From Clostridia bacterium (GTDB lineage: Bacteria > Bacillota_A > Clostridia > Christensenellales > Aristaeellaceae): 22,418 bases of DNA. The notes beneath the pieces were generated by a model, which saw only the letters and a program-made list of their open reading frames with translations, searched no databases and was not told the origin of the DNA. Location of the stretch: NCBI GenBank assembly GCA_017938645.1, contig JAGBBE010000112.1, forward strand, positions 1 to 22,418, given 5' to 3'. This document shows, one piece after another, positions 1 through 8,416 of this stretch. Position 1 is the stretch's first letter, and each line of letters begins with the position of its first letter. A program made the translations under genes and the position numbers.

Positions 1-24
1 CGTGACAGGTCGCGTACTCTGCCC

Positions 25-336
25 GCTCCGCTAGGGCCAGAGGGTCAGGGGGGATTTCGATTTCCCCCCTTAGACCCTCTGGACTCCTATATCCCCCTTA
101 AAACGACCCGGGACACCCCGGACCCCCGTAAGGCAAAGATAAAGGATATAAGGGAGAGGAACGTGGCATGCAATTAAGCCATACTTCCGGGCGCACCCTG
201 TGACGCGCCCTCTTCTTATCCCGATCACTCAAGCGAGCCGGGAGGCCCTCCGCCGACCGGCAGTCTGAGAGGGCAAGGCGAAACTCCGTCGGCCAACTCT
301 GCGAAGCAGTCCGGGGTCCAGGGGCACTGCCCCTGG
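25..336 (-). repeat. Structured dispersed repeat, long copy A
   Basis: This fills most of the 418 bases before mnmG. It is an inverted copy of 22098-22418: 144-297 aligns without gaps to the reverse complement of 22147-22300 with about six mismatches. A short relative lies at 20318-20474. Read on the minus strand it folds as a chain of hairpins: 8-bp stem 318-325/329-336; CTGC-gaa-GCAG at 299-309; GCCCTC/GAGGGC around 245-273; GGGCGC/GCGCCC around 189-210; and a 20-bp terminal stem 37-54/63-82. Stem sequences differ between copies while pairing is kept. I see no gene in 1-418 and no convincing promoter for mnmG between 337 and 406. The function is unknown. Confidence 0.85.
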
Positions 337-418
337 GGAGGAAAATGGAGTTGGGACGGAGAAAAAGAATATGGGGAATTTTGAGGTGTGAAGAGAAGTT
401 CCCTTTGGAGGCGTTTTT

Positions 419-856
419 GTGTTTGAATTGATTGTGATTGGCGCGGGGCATGCAGGGTGCGAGGCGGCGCTGGCGGCGGCGCGGATGGGCGTGAAGACGC
501 TGCTTCTGACGCTGGATCTGGGCAGCGTGGCGCTCATGCCGTGTAATCCGGCCATTGGCGGCACGGGTAAGGGTCATCTGGTGCGCGAAGTGGACGCTTT
601 GGGCGGACAGATGGGTCTTGCAATTGACCGCACTTTTTTGCAAAGCCGCATGCTCAACCGCGGCAAAGGCCCGGCGGTGCATAGCCTGCGTGCGCAGGCC
701 GATAAGAGGCGGTACCATGAGGATATGCTGGGCGTGCTGTTTGGGACGGAGAATCTGGAGATCCGTCAGGGCGAAGCCATGGAGATTCTCACGGTAAATG
801 GCGAGGTTTCCGGGGTCAGGACGATGACCGGCGACGTCTCGCGTGCAAAAGCGTGA
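419..856 (+). CDS. mnmG: MnmG (GidA), N-terminal part, frameshifted
   Basis: MnmG with MnmE installs the carboxymethylaminomethyl group on wobble uridine 34 of certain tRNAs, using FAD and methylenetetrahydrofolate. This 145-residue piece has the FAD dinucleotide motif GAGHAGCE (residues 8-15) and the family signature [12 protein letters not shown] from Cys42. The GTG start is supported by GGAGG at 407-411, seven bases upstream, and the protein begins like other MnmG proteins. The frame ends at a TGA (854-856) just after an AAAA run, where the homologous protein should continue. The rest follows in the -1 frame from 853. Joining the frames gives 635 residues, close to the usual 620-640. mnmG usually sits near mnmE and rsmG; here it is preceded by a repeat. 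Confidence 0.9.
   Translation: MFELIVIGAGHAGCEAALAAARMGVKTLLLTLDLGSVALMPCNPAIGGTGKGHLVREVDALGGQMGLAIDRTFLQSRMLNRGKGPAVHSLRAQADKRRYHEDMLGVLFGTENLEIRQGEAMEILTVNGEVSGVRTMTGDVSRAKA
845..853 (+). other. Frameshift point in mnmG (A AAA G)
   Basis: The zero frame reads GCA AAA GCG TGA (845-856). Slipping back one base on the AAAA run (847-850) gives AAA AGC GTG ATC, which restores the expected MnmG sequence ..AKSVIVCGG. One extra A would do the same. A-AAA-G is a slippery motif known from -1 frameshifting in some insertion sequences. I see no strong Shine-Dalgarno-like stimulator 9-14 bases upstream and no clear downstream stem, so a base-call error or real deletion is likelier than programmed shifting. 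Confidence 0.8.
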
Positions 857-2325
857 TCGTCTGCGGCGGCGTGTACCTCAAGAGCCGGATCATTATCGGA
901 GAGTACTCCAAGGAATCCGGGCCGCAGGGACTGCTGCGCGCCGAGGGCCTCAGCGCGTCGCTGGAAGGGCTCGGGTTTGAGCTGAGAAGGTTCAAAACCG
1001 GCACGCCTGCGCGCATCGATGTGCGCTCCATCGATTTTGAGAAGATGGAACCCCAGCCGGGCGATGATCCGATCATCCCGTTTTCGTTCCTCACGGTGGC
1101 AAAGCAGGAGGATATCGGCGTCAGGTTCCCCATGGAAAACCGCGCGATGTGCTATCTTACGTACACCAACGAGGAAACCCACCGCATCATCCGCGAGAAT
1201 CTGCATCTGTCGCCCATGGTGCAGGGCGTGATCAAGGGCACCGGCGCGAGATACTGCCCGTCCATCGAGGATAAGGTGCGCCGATTTGCCGACAAGGAGC
1301 GCCATCAGCTGTTTCTGGAGCCGGAAGGACTCAACAGTCCCGAATGGTATGTGCAGGGCATGAGCTCGTCCCTGCCCGAGCATGTGCAGTGGGCGATGTA
1401 CCGCACGGTGCCGGGCCTTGAGCGCGCGGTGCTGGTGCGCCTGGCGTATGCCATCGAGTACGACTGCATCGATCCCACCGAGCTCAGGCTCACGCTGGAA
1501 AGCCGCCGCATCGGCGGACTGTTCTTCGCCGGTCAGGTCAACGGCACCTCCGGCTATGAAGAGGCCGCGGCGCAGGGCATTCTGGCGGGCATCAACGCCG
1601 CCTGCAGGCTCCGGGACAAGGAGCCGCTGGTGATTACCCGCGATATGGGTTACATCGGCGTGATGGTGGACGATCTGGTGACCAAGGGCACGGACGAGCC
1701 TTACCGCATGATGACCAGCCGTTCGGAGTTCCGTCTGCTTTTGCGGCAGGACAATGCAGACCTCAGGCTTACCGAGCTGAGCTGGCAGCGCGGGCTTGCG
1801 TCCGACCGCCGGATGAAGCTCATGGAGGAAAAACGAAGCGGCACGGAGAATCTGCGTCAGACGCTGAAGGGCTGCCGTCTGCCTGCGTCGCCGGAGCGCG
1901 ATCAGTGGCTTGAGGAGCATGGTCAGCCCGTGACGCGCGACACGCTCACGGCGGAGGATCTTCTGCGCCGTCCGGAAATCGATCTGGAGGCGCTCAAGGC
2001 GCTTTGTCCCGAGATTGATGATTTTTCCGACGATGTGCGCGTGCAGGCCGAGCTGGGCGTGAAGTACGAGGGCTATCTGCAAAAGCAGCGTGCGCAGGTC
2101 GCGCGCGCGCGCGCCATGGAGGACTGGCTCATTCCCGAGGATACCGATTACGATCAGATCGAAAGCCTGCGCATCGAGGCGCGGCAGAAGCTGCAGCTGA
2201 AGCGCCCGCAGTCGCTGTCGCAGGCCGGACGCATTCCCGGCGTGAACCCGGCGGATGTGGCGGTTTTGATGGTATGGCTCAAAAAGAAGCGTGACGAACA
2301 GGCGCGCATGGAGGCCAGGCAATGA
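853..2325 (+). CDS. mnmG: MnmG (GidA), C-terminal part, frameshifted
   Basis: This is the continuation of MnmG in the -1 frame, covering the rest of the FAD/NADH-binding region and the C-terminal MnmE- and tRNA-binding domain. It contains the second MnmG signature ([19 protein letters not shown]), the conserved RYCPSIEDK segment with its cysteine, and the typical C-terminal motif [17 protein letters not shown]. The GTG at 853 is the boundary of the open frame and has no good ribosome binding site, so it is probably not a real start. Whether the cell makes functional MnmG depends on whether the shift is real. The stop overlaps the start of the next gene (ATGA at 2322-2325), implying cotranslation. 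Confidence 0.9.
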   Translation: MIVCGGVYLKSRIIIGEYSKESGPQGLLRAEGLSASLEGLGFELRRFKTGTPARIDVRSIDFEKMEPQPGDDPIIPFSFLTVAKQEDIGVRFPMENRAMCYLTYTNEETHRIIRENLHLSPMVQGVIKGTGARYCPSIEDKVRRFADKERHQLFLEPEGLNSPEWYVQGMSSSLPEHVQWAMYRTVPGLERAVLVRLAYAIEYDCIDPTELRLTLESRRIGGLFFAGQVNGTSGYEEAAAQGILAGINAACRLRDKEPLVITRDMGYIGVMVDDLVTKGTDEPYRMMTSRSEFRLLLRQDNADLRLTELSWQRGLASDRRMKLMEEKRSGTENLRQTLKGCRLPASPERDQWLEEHGQPVTRDTLTAEDLLRRPEIDLEALKALCPEIDDFSDDVRVQAELGVKYEGYLQKQRAQVARARAMEDWLIPEDTDYDQIESLRIEARQKLQLKRPQSLSQAGRIPGVNPADVAVLMVWLKKKRDEQARMEARQ

Positions 2326-3224
2326 AAAAGTTCAGAATTCCGCCCATGGCGCTGGTGATTTTTGCCGTGTGCATGGTCAGCTATTCAGGCCCCATGGTCA
2401 AGGGCGCGCTTCAGGCAGGCGCAACGCCCACGTCGGTGGCGTTCGTGCGCATGCTGTCGGCTGCGCTGCTCATTGCGCCGCTGGAAATCCATCACATGCG
2501 CAAAAAACAGATTCCGCTCAGGATCACCAGGCGCGAGGGCTGGCTGACGGCGCTGTCGAGCCTGTTTCTGGCCGGGCATTATTTCACGTGGATTACGTCG
2601 CTCACCGGCACCAGCACCTTTGCCTCCGTGGCGCTGGTGTGCACGCAGCCTTTGTTTGTGGCGTTTTTCAGCTGGGTATTGTTTCACGAGGCCACGCCGC
2701 GCAAGGCGCTTCCGGGCGCGGGTCTGGCGCTGTTGGGCGCGGTGACGATTGCTTTGGCCGGTATGGCGGGCTCCTCCACGCAGGCGGCGGCTGACGAAGC
2801 CCTCAGGAGCAATCTGCTGGCGCTGGCAGGAGCGGTGCTCATGGCCGCGCACTGGCTGACCAACCGTGAAATCCGCCGCACCCTCGCGGCTGAAATCTAT
2901 ACGCCCACGCTGTATCTTGCCACGGCTGCGCTGCTCGCGCTGGCGCTGCCCGCAACCGGCGGCTTTGCGATGCCGGCCGCGGCGCTTCCGTGGATGGCGG
3001 GGCTGGTCATCGGAAGCACGCTGCTTGGCCATGCGGTGTTTACATACGCTCTTTCCGGCGTGTCTGCCAATGTGGTGAGCTTTGCGCTCCTTGGCGAACC
3101 GGTGGGCGCGATGATCTTCAGCATGTTCCTCTTCGGCGAGATTCCGACGGTTCCCGTAGCCGTCGGCGGCGCGCTGACGCTGGTGGGACTGGCATATTAC
3201 CTGGCCCGGGCCGGTGAAAGGTGA
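2322..3224 (+). CDS. EamA/DMT-family membrane transporter
   Basis: A 300-residue inner-membrane protein made of two EamA halves with about ten hydrophobic segments. The pattern is typical of the drug/metabolite transporter superfamily: an early Gly/Pro-containing helix ([12 protein letters not shown]), then [16 protein letters not shown] and [27 protein letters not shown], and in the second repeat [31 protein letters not shown]. The substrate cannot be told from sequence; members export amino acids, metabolites or drugs. The start codon overlaps the mnmG stop by four bases, so it is translationally coupled to mnmG, although there is no obvious functional link. A hairpin with a T run follows directly. 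Confidence 0.93.
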   Translation: MKKFRIPPMALVIFAVCMVSYSGPMVKGALQAGATPTSVAFVRMLSAALLIAPLEIHHMRKKQIPLRITRREGWLTALSSLFLAGHYFTWITSLTGTSTFASVALVCTQPLFVAFFSWVLFHEATPRKALPGAGLALLGAVTIALAGMAGSSTQAAADEALRSNLLALAGAVLMAAHWLTNREIRRTLAAEIYTPTLYLATAALLALALPATGGFAMPAAALPWMAGLVIGSTLLGHAVFTYALSGVSANVVSFALLGEPVGAMIFSMFLFGEIPTVPVAVGGALTLVGLAYYLARAGER

Positions 3225-3229
3225 AAAGA

Positions 3230-3257
3230 AAAGTCCTCCTGAATCAGGAGGACTTTT
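3230..3257. terminator. Bidirectional hairpin terminator between convergent operons
   Basis: Stem AGTCCTCCT/AGGAGGACT (extendable by A-T pairs), loop GAATC, with an A run on the left and T5 on the right. It can act in both directions. It serves mnmG-eamA (+) and the six-gene minus operon. The last codons and TGA of the minus-strand flavoprotein gene (stop 3244-3246) lie inside the hairpin. Confidence 0.85.
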
Positions 3258-4476
3258 TCTGTGCGCTCAATAGCCCCGAGGCAAAGGCGAACATCAGGTT
3301 GAAGCCGCCGCATGCGCCGTCCACGTCCAGCACCTCGCCCGCGGCGTACAGGCCGGGACAGAGGCGGCTTTCCATGGTGGACGGATCAAAATCGCAGGGC
3401 ATGATGCCGCCTGCGGTCACCTGTGCGGCGTCAAAGCCGCGCGTGCCGAGCACGGCGAGATCGAATTGACGGATGATCTGCGCAAGCGCGCTCAGATCAG
3501 CGGTCTGGACGCTTTCGTCCGGGCGGATGCGGGCGCGTCTGAGAAGCGCGGAGGAAAGTGCGGGCGACGCCGCGCCCACGAGCAGGTCCGACGCCTTGTT
3601 CGCCGGGCGCGAACGCAGCCAGTTTTCCACATCCATGTGCATATCTTCGCCCATAACCGCCTCGCGCAGGTCAAGCGAGAGCGCGCCGCCCGGCCGGGCA
3701 AAGCGCGAAAGCTGCATGGCTGCGATGCCGCTCACGCCGTCGTCGGCAAAGAGCGCCTCGCCGCGGCTGAGGTGCGCTGCGTCAAGCCTTAGCGTCGTGC
3801 GCACGCGCTGGCCGCTGAGGCCTTCGATGGGCTTTTTGTCGGTGAGGATGGCGGTGAGCGCCGGATGCAGCGTCGTGAGCCGGTGGCCGAAAGCCGTCAG
3901 AAGCGGATAGGCGGTGCCGTCGGTGAGGTGCATGGGCGACGCAGCGCCGCCCACGGTGACGACCACACGGTCGGCCCGGAAGACGGTTTCTTCCTCGCCC
4001 AGCTTTTCGCCGGGCTTCACGCGTCCGCTTTTGAGGGTCACGTCCGGCGCATACACGGAGCGCAGCGCGTGCACGGTGAAGCCTTTTTCGATTTTCACGG
4101 CCTGCGTATTGCATTCGCAGACGACGCCGAGGCTGTCGGCGGTCTTCTTCAGCGCCTCCACCGCCGAGGATGCCAGATAGCTGGCGGGATACATCCGTCC
4201 CTCGTCCTCTTCGGTGAGGCTGATGCCGCAGCTTTTGAGGAAGGCGGCGATCCGGGCATAGGGCATATGGCGGAGGACTTCGAGGGCGAAATCACGGTCG
4301 CCGAAGTACTGGGGCTCGCCGGAGTTGAGCAGATTGCCGCGCCCGTTGCCGGTGACTGAGAGCTTTTTGAGCGTTTTGCGCCCGCGCTCGAGGATGGTGA
4401 CGCTTTCGCCCATTCGCGCGGCTGCGATGGCAGCGGCATAGCCTGCCGCGCCGCCGCCGATGATGATGGTTTTCAT
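3244..4476 (-). CDS. HI0933/BaiN-like FAD flavoprotein
   Basis: A 410-residue oxidoreductase of the HI0933 (YhiN/BaiN-like) family, often named aminoacetone oxidase family FAD-binding enzyme. The N-terminal motif GGGAAGYAAA (7-16) binds FAD. It is followed by LSVTGNGRGNLLNSG, where many relatives have GRCN, then VTVGGAASPMHLTDGTAY, and the C-terminal FAD segment GLYAAGEVLDVDGACGGFNLMFAFASG. The family's general function is poorly known; BaiN from a bile-acid-metabolising Clostridium reduces steroid double bonds. Nothing here identifies the substrate. It is the last gene of a minus-strand operon, and its ATG overlaps the stop of the Cys-cluster gene (4473-4476). It ends inside the terminator hairpin. 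Confidence 0.93.
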   Translation of the reverse strand: MKTIIIGGGAAGYAAAIAAARMGESVTILERGRKTLKKLSVTGNGRGNLLNSGEPQYFGDRDFALEVLRHMPYARIAAFLKSCGISLTEEDEGRMYPASYLASSAVEALKKTADSLGVVCECNTQAVKIEKGFTVHALRSVYAPDVTLKSGRVKPGEKLGEEETVFRADRVVVTVGGAASPMHLTDGTAYPLLTAFGHRLTTLHPALTAILTDKKPIEGLSGQRVRTTLRLDAAHLSRGEALFADDGVSGIAAMQLSRFARPGGALSLDLREAVMGEDMHMDVENWLRSRPANKASDLLVGAASPALSSALLRRARIRPDESVQTADLSALAQIIRQFDLAVLGTRGFDAAQVTAGGIMPCDFDPSTMESRLCPGLYAAGEVLDVDGACGGFNLMFAFASGLLSAQKKSS

Positions 4477-4967
4477 AGCACCCTCGTTTCGTCAAGCATG
4501 CGCTGTTCGCGTTCCATTGCGGCGCGGATGGTTTCGTCCTCCATCAGCGCCTCTCCGGCGGCCTTGACCGCTGCGATGAAGTCCTGACTCATCGCACGCA
4601 TCCCGCCGCGCTCCAGAAGCGGACACACCGCCCACGCGCGCGGGTCCAGCTCGGCCTCGGCCTTGCCGTTGGCAATGCGCACGCGCAGCGGAAACAGCCT
4701 GCACGCGATCGGTCTGTGCTCGCGGATGCAGGCGCCTTCGCACACAAAGCGCTTGCCGCCGTCCATGAGCGTGTCGTCGTCGACCAGCCGGAAGGGAAAG
4801 CCCTCGATGGGGTTCTCATAGTACTTTTCTTCGCCGGGCAGGAGGAGCATGCCGTTGTCGCCGCTCTCGTCAGCCTCGCAGCACGCGCCGCCGCAGTATT
4901 TGCCGCAGTTGGTCTTCAGCGGCGTCAAACTTCCCAGCGCCGCCTTGGCCTTGTCCAGTGCGTTCAT
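4473..4967 (-). CDS. YkgJ-like cysteine-cluster protein
   Basis: A 164-residue cytoplasmic protein with eight cysteines in the pattern of the YkgJ / zinc- or iron-chelating cluster family: CGKYCGGACC (21-30), CEGAC (76-80), then RPIACRLFPLR (Cys89) and Cys115. The family is presumed to bind a metal or Fe-S centre, but its biochemical role is not established. The ribosome binding site AGGAGG lies seven bases before the ATG. The upstream aminopeptidase gene ends 12 bases away, and the stop overlaps the next start by four bases, so it is firmly within the operon. A cysteine desulfurase in the same operon makes an Fe-S cofactor plausible (inference). Confidence 0.85.
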   Translation of the reverse strand: MNALDKAKAALGSLTPLKTNCGKYCGGACCEADESGDNGMLLLPGEEKYYENPIEGFPFRLVDDDTLMDGGKRFVCEGACIREHRPIACRLFPLRVRIANGKAEAELDPRAWAVCPLLERGGMRAMSQDFIAAVKAAGEALMEDETIRAAMEREQRMLDETRVL

Positions 4968-4979
4968 CTGTGAACCTCC

Positions 4980-6266
4980 TTACATCTCCACCGCGCCGTC
5001 GGAGGTGAAGCGGATGTCGGTGGAATAGAACGCCGTCAGCGCGTCGACCATGTGCTGAATGTCCTTTGCGCCCGCGGTTTCGTAGGCGGAGTGCATGGCC
5101 AGCTGCGCAAGGCCGATGTCCACCGTGTTCATCGACAGATGGGTGTTGGCGATGTTGCCAAGGGTCGAGCCGCCCAGCACGTCGGAACGGTTGGCGAAGT
5201 GCTGCACCGGCACGCCGGCCTTTTCGCATACGGAGGCGAACACGGCGGCGGATACGCCGTCGGTGGTGTACTTCTGGTTGGCGTTGTGCTTGATGACCAC
5301 GCCGCCGTTCATGAAGGTACGGTTGCCCATGTCGTACTTCTCAGGATGGTTGGGATGCACGGCATGCGCATTGTCGGCGGACACCATGAAGCTGGCGGCT
5401 GCGGCGGCGCGGAACTGGCCGTCGGTGGCGCCAAGGCAGACCGATACGCGGCTGAGGACGTCGGTAAGGAAGGTCGAGTCCGCGCCCTGCTTGGTGGAGG
5501 AGCCGACTTCTTCGTTGTCAAACACGGCGCATACGTTGATATGACCCTCGGCCTTCGCGGAGAGGAACGCCTGCAGGCTGGTCCATGCGCACTCGAGGTC
5601 GTCGATGCGCGGGCAGGAGATGTACTCATCCCAGTGGGAGCCGGGCATGCGGTTGTAGAGGAACAGATCGCTGCCGGCGATGTTTTCAGCGTCCACACCG
5701 GCCGCTTCGGCGATGTCGCCCATCAGCCTGCCCTTTTCGCCGCTTTCGGCGTACAGAGGCAGCATGTCGCTCTGGGCGTTGAACTTGTAGCCGTCGTTGA
5801 CCTCGCGGTTGAAGTGGATGGGCATGTTGGGAATGATGGCTGCGTCACGGCCCAAATCAACGAGCTTCGTCTGCAGCTTTCCGTCCTTGCGCACGAGGAT
5901 GCGTCCGGCAATGGACAGAGGACGGTCGAACCAGCTGGACATGATCATGCCGCCGTAACGCTCGGTGTTGAGGCGCAGGTACCTGCCGCACACCACGTCC
6001 TCGCTCACGGGCTTTACCTTGAACATGGGCGAATCGCTGTGGCTGGAGACAATCTGGAAATGTCCCATGCCGCTTTGGGGAATGGTGAGCGCGATCACGG
6101 AGGAGAGATTGCGGGTCACATAGTACTTTCCGCCGGGCTGGACGGTCCACTGCTGCATCTCGTTGAGCTTTTCAAAGCCGTTTGCCTCGAGGATTCTGCA
6201 GATTTCATCCACGGCGTGGAAGGCGCTGGGGGACTTCTGAATGAAGGACAGGAAAGAAGAAATCAT
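4980..6266 (-). CDS. apeB: M18-family zinc aminopeptidase
   Basis: A 428-residue metallopeptidase of family M18 (aspartyl aminopeptidase type), which removes N-terminal, often acidic, residues from peptides in the cytoplasm. Visible zinc-site motifs are SSHSDSP (His76), FDNEEVGSST (Asp250, Glu252, Glu253) and SADNAHAVHPN (Asp298, His304). A late conserved segment (LGNIANTHLSMNTVDIGLAQLAMHSAYE) carries the C-terminal His. Length is normal for bacterial members. AGGAGG at 6275-6280 precedes the ATG. The gap to the upstream cysteine desulfurase is 22 bases and to the downstream gene 12 bases. No signal peptide is seen. Confidence 0.95.
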   Translation of the reverse strand: MISSFLSFIQKSPSAFHAVDEICRILEANGFEKLNEMQQWTVQPGGKYYVTRNLSSVIALTIPQSGMGHFQIVSSHSDSPMFKVKPVSEDVVCGRYLRLNTERYGGMIMSSWFDRPLSIAGRILVRKDGKLQTKLVDLGRDAAIIPNMPIHFNREVNDGYKFNAQSDMLPLYAESGEKGRLMGDIAEAAGVDAENIAGSDLFLYNRMPGSHWDEYISCPRIDDLECAWTSLQAFLSAKAEGHINVCAVFDNEEVGSSTKQGADSTFLTDVLSRVSVCLGATDGQFRAAAAASFMVSADNAHAVHPNHPEKYDMGNRTFMNGGVVIKHNANQKYTTDGVSAAVFASVCEKAGVPVQHFANRSDVLGGSTLGNIANTHLSMNTVDIGLAQLAMHSAYETAGAKDIQHMVDALTAFYSTDIRFTSDGAVEM

Positions 6267-6288
6267 GATAAAAACCTCCTTATAGATC

Positions 6289-7353
6289 TCATTTCATCAT
6301 TGCAAGGGAACGAAGGGCTTGTGCCGCCTGATGGAGTTCGTCGGATGTGGTATATCTGCCGATGCTTATGCGAAGCACCTGCCGGGCTTCGGTGGGGCTG
6401 AGGCCCATGGCGAGGTAGACGTGGCTGGGCTCATGCAGTCCGGCCTGACACGCCGCGCCGCCGGAGACCTGAATGCCCATGAGATCGAGTCTGGCGATGG
6501 CGGTTTCGGAATCCAGCCCGGGAATATGAATCGCCCGCACGCCGGGGAGCTTTGCGGCGTTTCCGCCAAGCACCCGCATGCCAGGAATGGCGAGCTCATC
6601 GAGAAAGTGGTTCATCAGCGCTTCCTCGCGCTGCATGCGTTCCAAAAGATCCTGTTCAGCCATTTCGGCGGCCACGCGCATGCCGCAGACGGCAGGTACG
6701 TTTTCCGTGCCGCCGCGCCGTCCGGACTCCTGGGTCCCGGGAATCAGCGGCGGAATCCGTACGCCCGGACGGATGTACAAACATCCCGCGCCCCTGGGGC
6801 CGCAGAACTTGTGCGCCGACAGGGTGAGCATGTCGCAATGGCGCGCATCCACCGGCACATGACCGAAGGCCTGCACCGCGTCCACATGAAACAGCGCGCC
6901 GTGCTTTTTCACCACCGGATAAATGTCCGCAATGGGCTGCAGGACGCCGGTTTCGTTGTTTGCCCACTGAACGCTGATGAGCCGGATGTCCGGCGTGAGC
7001 GCGCGCTCCACGCTTTCGGGCGTGATGACACCGTCAGTATTTGGCGCAATGCGCACGGCATTGGGCGCGGCATGGAGCACCGATGCGTGCTCGATGGCCG
7101 ATACCGCGGCATGGGGATCGGCGCGCATCGCCCATGCATTGGCCTCGCTGCCGCAGGAGGTGAAATACACCGCCGTGTGATCCACATGAAGCATCCGCGC
7201 GATCTGCTGCCGCGCCAGACGCAGTTCGCGCCGTGCCTCGCCTGCCGCGCTGTAGGCGGCGGATGGATTGGCCATGCGCATGCAGCGCATCATTTCGTCA
7301 ATGACGCGCGCTTCGGGCGCGGTGGTCGCCGCGTGATCCAGATAAATCGGCAT
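6289..7353 (-). CDS. Cysteine desulfurase (NifS/IscS class)
   Basis: A PLP enzyme of 354 residues that takes sulfur from L-cysteine as a protein persulfide for Fe-S clusters or tRNA thiolation. It has the family start IYLDHAATT, His89 (EHAS), the NNETG motif (132-136), Asp158 (HVDAVQ), the PLP lysine Lys182 in SAHKF, the GTQESGRRGGTENVP block, and the persulfide cysteine Cys302 in SGGAACQAG. It is somewhat shorter than IscS (about 400), more like the compact NifS-type proteins common in Firmicutes. There is no iscU or thiI beside it, so its sulfur acceptor is not evident. AGGAGG at 7361-7366 supports the start; the upstream gene's stop begins at the next base. Confidence 0.95.
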   Translation of the reverse strand: MPIYLDHAATTAPEARVIDEMMRCMRMANPSAAYSAAGEARRELRLARQQIARMLHVDHTAVYFTSCGSEANAWAMRADPHAAVSAIEHASVLHAAPNAVRIAPNTDGVITPESVERALTPDIRLISVQWANNETGVLQPIADIYPVVKKHGALFHVDAVQAFGHVPVDARHCDMLTLSAHKFCGPRGAGCLYIRPGVRIPPLIPGTQESGRRGGTENVPAVCGMRVAAEMAEQDLLERMQREEALMNHFLDELAIPGMRVLGGNAAKLPGVRAIHIPGLDSETAIARLDLMGIQVSGGAACQAGLHEPSHVYLAMGLSPTEARQVLRISIGRYTTSDELHQAAQALRSLAMMK

Positions 7354-7366
7354 TCACTCGCCTCCT

Positions 7367-8404
7367 TTACAGGCTCTGCGCATACACGGCGTTGTGCACA
7401 AGCCTGCGGATGCGGTAGATGCCCATGCTGTCGCGCGAGGGACAGATGCGGTTGGTGAGGAAAACGACGTACAGCCCGGTGGTGGGGTCCAGCGTCACGC
7501 TCACGCCGGTAAAGCCGGTGTGCCCCACGGTTTCGATGGGGAAAAGGTCGCCGGTGTAGCCGCGGTCCTGAGCGGGCAGCTGGAAAAGCAGCGTCCGGCC
7601 CATGCCGCGGTCGCGCAGCGCCATGCGGATGGTCGAAGGGCACAGATACCGTCCGCCGCCGGGCAGCGCGCCCTCCATAGCGAGCATCTGCATAAACAGC
7701 GCCAGATCGTCCATGGTCGAAAACACGCCGCCGTTCCCGGCTACGCCGCCCAGAAAGCGCGTGTTCTCGTCATGCGTCACGCCCTGCAGGCAGCGTCCGT
7801 CGTCCTGCATTTCAGTTGCGGCGATGTTTCCGTCCTGCGGCAGGAAGCCGGTACGGCGCATTTTGAGCGGCCAGAAGATTTCCTGCTCGGCCAGCGCGCT
7901 CAGTTCCAGATTGTACAGGCACTCCAGCAGCTGTCCCAGCAGGATGTATCCCGCGCAGCCATACATCATGCGCGTGCCCGGCGCAAAGGCCAGCGGCGTG
8001 TCGAGGATGAGCTGCGCCGCGTCGGTGTTATGATCCATCTCCCACAGATGCAGCCCGCCCGGAAAGCCCGCCGTGTGGGTCAGAATCTGCTCGATGGTGA
8101 TGCCCGCCTTGTCCTCCGGCGCGTCAAAAAAGGTGTCCAGCCGGTCGCTGAGGCACAGCTTTCCGCCTTCCAGCGCGCGCAGGGTCAGAAGGCCCGTGAC
8201 CAGCGGCTTGGTGATGGAAGCCAGATCAAAGCGCGTCTGCTCGTTGGTCATGGGGCTGTCATCCTCCATGCCGGTGCGTCCGAACGCGCGGCGGTGCAGG
8301 ATGCGCTCCCCCTGTCCGACCAGCAGGCAGGCGGCGGTATAGGCATTGTCCCGCAGACCCTGCGTGATCACATGGTCTGCCATGGTAAAGTCGGGCGTAT
8401 GCAT
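7367..8404 (-). CDS. Serine hydrolase, class C beta-lactamase fold
   Basis: A 345-residue member of the beta-lactamase/PBP-like (S12) family. The nucleophile motif is SITK (Ser63, Lys66). LTHTAGFPGG (108-117) and HDENTRFLGGVAGNGGVFST (211-230) are typical of the group fused or linked to NagZ-type enzymes. The third active-site motif is HTG (295-297). The second motif, usually YxN, reads Y148-G-C150, so a cysteine replaces the usual Asn. No signal peptide or membrane anchor is visible, suggesting a cytoplasmic esterase, amidase or cell-wall-fragment hydrolase, not a penicillin-binding protein. The substrate is unknown. It has AAGGAG at 8413-8418 and short gaps to both operon neighbours. Confidence 0.88.
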   Translation of the reverse strand: MHTPDFTMADHVITQGLRDNAYTAACLLVGQGERILHRRAFGRTGMEDDSPMTNEQTRFDLASITKPLVTGLLTLRALEGGKLCLSDRLDTFFDAPEDKAGITIEQILTHTAGFPGGLHLWEMDHNTDAAQLILDTPLAFAPGTRMMYGCAGYILLGQLLECLYNLELSALAEQEIFWPLKMRRTGFLPQDGNIAATEMQDDGRCLQGVTHDENTRFLGGVAGNGGVFSTMDDLALFMQMLAMEGALPGGGRYLCPSTIRMALRDRGMGRTLLFQLPAQDRGYTGDLFPIETVGHTGFTGVSVTLDPTTGLYVVFLTNRICPSRDSMGIYRIRRLVHNAVYAQSL

Positions 8405-8416
8405 GGGGATGGCTCC

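Noticed and set aside
98..718. Minus-strand open frame across repeat A and the start of mnmG
   Set aside because: It is antisense to conserved mnmG. Its C-terminal part resembles the frame at 22119-22412 only because both are translated from the same DNA repeat.
2100..2114. Alternating CG run (possible Z-DNA)
   Set aside because: It lies within coding sequence for Arg/Ala-rich residues and is too short and ordinary for a GC-rich genome.
766..2322. Long minus-strand open frame over mnmG
   Set aside because: It is antisense to the conserved MnmG domain. It does not indicate that mnmG is the false frame.
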